Below are positions 43,398-45,955 of a stretch of DNA of 45,955 bases, piece after piece (within the stretch, counting starts at the first letter, position 1; every line of letters begins with the position of its first letter). Source of the stretch: Magnetococcales bacterium (GTDB taxonomy: Bacteria; Pseudomonadota; Magnetococcia; Magnetococcales; UBA8363); assembly GCA_002753515.1 (NCBI GenBank), contig PEAK01000030.1, positions 1-45,955 on the forward strand, written 5' to 3'. Made by a program: the position numbers and the translations under genes. A model generated the notes under the pieces. It was given only the letters and a program-made list of their open reading frames with translations. It made no database searches and was not told where the DNA came from.

Positions 43398-44921
43398 ATG
43401 AAACGGACCATTCCGGGATTGCGAACCCTTCGACGCCTCTACGCCACTTTTTTCCTGCTCCTGTTCCTCCTGCTCCTCTTTGCCGGCGATTTCCGCCGCA
43501 TGCAAGGGTATGACATCCCTTTGTTCCTGGAATTGGACCCCTTGGTGGCCCTCAGTGGCTTCCTGACCAGCGTCACCGTCTACAAAGGAATGATCCTCTC
43601 CCTGGCCGTTGTGATCCCCACCCTGTTCCTCGGTCGGTTTTTTTGTTCCTGGGTGTGCCCGCTGGGAAGCCTGCATCACGTGACCGGTTTGGGCCTATTC
43701 AACCATCGCCCCTCCGCCAGCCATGCTGCCAACTCTTACAAACCCATGTTTCGCTGGAAATATCACCTCCTCATCTTTTTCCTGATCGTATCCCTGTTGG
43801 GGGGGATGCAGGCCGGTTTGCTGGATCCCATCGCCCTGTTGTTCCGTTCCCTGACGGTGGCCGTCCTCCCCATGCTGGATGGTTTGGGGTTCCCTATTTA
43901 TCCCCGCACCCCCGTCTTTCAAGGGGGTCTGCTGATCGCCACCCTGTTCCTCTTGATACTGGCGGCAAACCGTTTCATGCCCCGTTTCTGGTGTCGGGTG
44001 CTTTGTCCTTTGGGAGCCTTGCTGGGGATTCTCTCCCGTTTCGCACCCCTGGGGATCCAAAGGGATGTGGACCTGTGCAGCCATTGCAATCGTTGTTTGC
44101 ACCATTGTCAGGGGGGGTGCGATCCCCATGCCGCTTGGAGAAAATCCGAGTGCCATCTGTGCATGAACTGCATTGCCGACTGCCCCGAAGGCGCTTTGCA
44201 CTACGGATTGCCAAAATCCCGCAGCAGCATTCACCTGCCGTTGGATCTCAATCGCCGGCGCCTGTTGGAAACGGCTACCGCATCCCTGGTGATGTTGCCG
44301 TTCATGCGACACGCCCTGTCGTCGGTCACCACTGATCTACCCACCATCATCCGTCCACCCGGATCTCTGGCCGAAGATGATTTCGCCAAACGGTGTATCA
44401 AATGCGCCGCCTGCATGCGGATTTGCCCCACCAATGCCTTGCAACCCACCCTGTTGGAAGGGGGATGGGAAGGGATCTGGACCCCGATCCTGATCCCACG
44501 CATCGGCTATTGCGAACACCATTGCGTCCTCTGTGGCCGGGTTTGCCCCACCGGGGCCATCCGTGCCATCGCCGTCAACGAAAAAATCGGTCAAAAACCA
44601 TTCGACACCCCCATTCGCCTGGGAACCGCCTTTTTCGACCGGGGGCGTTGCCTCCCCTGGGCCATGGACATCCCCTGTATCGTTTGTGAAGAGGTTTGCC
44701 CCACCTCCCCCAAGGCCATTTGGTATCGTCCCGTCACCATCAGCAATCGCGACGGCGTCAGCGTCATCCTCAAGCAACCTTACCTCAAACCCGATCTGTG
44801 CATCGGCTGCGGCATCTGTGAAAACAAATGCCCGGTTGGTGGCGAAGCCGCCATTCGCGTCTCTAGTGTTGGCGAATCACGTTCCACCACCAATCGCATG
44901 CTGCTCAAAGCCAATCCGTGA
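43398..44921 (+). CDS. NapH-NapG-like membrane polyferredoxin fusion
   Basis: 507 residues. The first ~280 are NapH-like: four or five helices with CSWVCPLG (Cys 83 and 87) and CRVLCPLG (Cys 199 and 203), then two 4Fe-4S motifs (Cys 227-237 and 252-262). At ~285-305 comes NRRRLLETATASLVMLPFM, which looks like an internal Tat signal. The last 200 residues resemble NapG/MauM (IIRPPGSLAEDDFAKRC), with four more cluster motifs starting at Cys 333, 372, 418 and 468. So a quinol-side membrane protein and its periplasmic ferredoxin appear fused. It should pass electrons from quinol to the periplasmic partners encoded upstream. AGGG lies seven bases before the ATG; it ends the operon. Confidence 0.88.
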   Translation: MKRTIPGLRTLRRLYATFFLLLFLLLLFAGDFRRMQGYDIPLFLELDPLVALSGFLTSVTVYKGMILSLAVVIPTLFLGRFFCSWVCPLGSLHHVTGLGLFNHRPSASHAANSYKPMFRWKYHLLIFFLIVSLLGGMQAGLLDPIALLFRSLTVAVLPMLDGLGFPIYPRTPVFQGGLLIATLFLLILAANRFMPRFWCRVLCPLGALLGILSRFAPLGIQRDVDLCSHCNRCLHHCQGGCDPHAAWRKSECHLCMNCIADCPEGALHYGLPKSRSSIHLPLDLNRRRLLETATASLVMLPFMRHALSSVTTDLPTIIRPPGSLAEDDFAKRCIKCAACMRICPTNALQPTLLEGGWEGIWTPILIPRIGYCEHHCVLCGRVCPTGAIRAIAVNEKIGQKPFDTPIRLGTAFFDRGRCLPWAMDIPCIVCEEVCPTSPKAIWYRPVTISNRDGVSVILKQPYLKPDLCIGCGICENKCPVGGEAAIRVSSVGESRSTTNRMLLKANP

Positions 44922-45263
44922 ACCATGCGACTTGAAAAATTCTCGTTGCCTTGGTCCTTGGCACGGATGGCTCCCATATATACCATCTTGGCATCATATA
45001 ATTAGTTATATCTTTGAAGGTTTTCTGGAAATATTATTATTTATATTGTACATAAGCGCTATAGAATGCATGTTGGCCAACATTGTCAAGATTTCCAAAT
45101 GAGCCATCATGGCCACATGGGATCGGCAATCCCCATTTCCATGGGTGGCTCCCGCATTAAAACTGCTGAAGCGTTTCACATTCCCTTGATCATCGTATCC
45201 GCGCCATAGTGTAAACAAGTCCCGTTTCTTTCCCATACAGTGGCGTTATCAAGGATACCCATC
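44922..45263. other. Spacer after the redox operon
   Basis: About 340 bases, AT-rich in the middle. A minus-strand frame (45006-45236) begins MGKKRDLFTLWRGYDDQGN but has no ribosome-binding site and unknown similarity; the same LWRG pattern occurs on the minus strand at ~40080 on the other side of the operon. No terminator with a T run is seen. Confidence 0.4.
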
Positions 45264-45794
45264 ATGAATGCAACAGACACCCCCGATCCAGACAACACGT
45301 CGCTCATCCCCGTACCTTTCCGCGATGCCACCCTGTACCTGGTTGAGCATAACGGGGAGGCTTATACACCCATGAAGCCCATCATCGAGGGCATGGGTTT
45401 GTCCTGGTCTGCGCAACTGATCAAACTTAAAGAACACAAAATAAGATGGGGTATAGCGGAAATCGCTATACCTTCGATTGGCTGCAATCAGACGGCCATC
45501 TGTATGCCGCTTCGCAAGCTGCCCGCCTACCTTTCCGGCATCAACGCCAACAAGGTGGCCCCTGCAAACCAACCCGCTGTCATCGCCTTTCAAGAAGAGT
45601 GTGACAAGGCGCTATGGTCCTATTGGGACAAAGGGCGCGCCATACGTACCACGCTTCCCGGACAGGACGCCGAGTTATGGCGGCAACTGCGCCGCGAGGG
45701 CAAATACATCCGTCGATTGCAGACCGATCGTATCAAGGATTTCATTGAATACGCCAAAGTGCAAGGCAGCAAGAATGCCAACAAATACTACTAA
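45264..45794 (+). CDS. Phage antirepressor-type protein (P22_AR_N domain)
   Basis: 176 residues. The P22 antirepressor N-terminal domain is clear: VPFRDATLYLVEHNGEAYTPMKPIIEGMGLSWSAQ, CMPLRKLPAYLSGINANKV, then AVIAFQEECDKALWSYW. In phages this domain blocks repressors; in chromosomes it often marks an integrated relic. The C-terminal ~50 residues are basic and may bind DNA. AAGGA lies nine bases before the ATG at 45264; an in-frame start at 45240 is less likely. No other phage gene is in the window. Confidence 0.85.
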   Translation: MNATDTPDPDNTSLIPVPFRDATLYLVEHNGEAYTPMKPIIEGMGLSWSAQLIKLKEHKIRWGIAEIAIPSIGCNQTAICMPLRKLPAYLSGINANKVAPANQPAVIAFQEECDKALWSYWDKGRAIRTTLPGQDAELWRQLRREGKYIRRLQTDRIKDFIEYAKVQGSKNANKYY

Positions 45795-45834
45795 TCCGTG
45801 CATTGGATAGCCGACATATGCTATACTCCAGGGT

Positions 45835-45955
45835 ATGAACGTTACCGATACCGATGGGCGCAAACTGAACCATAAAACTCTGGAAGAGATTCGTATCCGA
45901 GCCGTTCGGCGAGTTGAGGCCGGGGAATCTCCAGAGACGGTCATCCAGGCGTTGG
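45835..45955 (+). mobile_element. IS630-family transposase, 5' end (cut by window end)
   Basis: ATG at 45835 opens a frame MNVTDTDGRKLNHKTLEEIR, continuing with RAVRRVEAGESPETVIQAL to the window end, the helix-turn-helix start of IS630-family transposases. The sequence just before it (45797-45834) would hold the left end of the element. Nothing can be said about completeness. Confidence 0.75.

Noticed and set aside
42699-43679. 326-codon minus-strand frame
   Set aside because: Antisense to the DUF362 and NapH-like genes, Gln/Gly/His-rich composition typical of shadow frames.
45006-45236. 76-codon minus-strand gene
   Set aside because: No ribosome-binding site or family; kept only as a possible relic.

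Overview
The window looks like a chromosomal segment of a signalling-rich Gram-negative proteobacterium. It has two-component and c-di-GMP proteins, a sigma-54 activator with a matching promoter, Tat-exported redox proteins and several mobile-element remnants. The mix resembles magnetotactic cocci (Magnetococcia), but that is a weak inference from gene content; no marker gene or magnetosome gene is present.

Layout. (1) 1-890: the 5' end of a group II intron (minus), then a stand-alone tRNA-Ile/tRNA-Ala operon (minus) with its own terminator and no rRNA beside it. (2) 893-5942: a haem-type diguanylate cyclase, then a TauE/SafE permease fused to two Usp domains, a small membrane protein and a lone degenerate Usp protein. 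(3) 6000-18953, all minus: a long signalling array. It runs from a hypothetical gene (possibly frameshifted) through a LamG-like exported protein, a substrate-binding protein without a transporter, a Cache/HAMP kinase, a CheY-like regulator, a hybrid kinase, a REC-PAS-GAF-GGDEF protein and a kinase to an NtrC-type activator. Between the activator gene and the usp gene lie three related palindromes and a good sigma-54 promoter, which suggests the activator's target. (4) 19066-22999: paired 18-bp repeats, a response regulator, a 59-residue protein and a chemoreceptor with a CZB domain. (5) 23062-30157, minus: two membrane proteins, then a GldA / GldF-GldG fusion / DUF4340 ABC system and a C39-like protein that seems to lack its catalytic residues. 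(6) 30443-34796: an AlpA-like regulator, an SGNH hydrolase, a DUF457-like membrane protein, hypotheticals and an aldo/keto reductase. (7) 34849-39695: Kup, a rubredoxin, an HD-GYP protein, a decayed IS5-family element and a two-CW/STAS protein. (8) 39896-44921: three 35-bp tandem repeats followed by a four-gene operon for a periplasmic iron-sulfur redox system: a Tat aldo/keto reductase with two Fe-S motifs, DUF6599, a Tat DUF362 protein and a NapH-NapG-like fusion. (9) 45264-end: a phage antirepressor-type gene and the start of an IS630-family transposase.

The parts most worth attention are the redox operon with its NapH-NapG fusion, the inferred sigma-54 circuit controlling the Usp gene, and the signalling array in which a solute-binding protein, two cysteine-rich GAF proteins and several response regulators appear to form one multi-step pathway.
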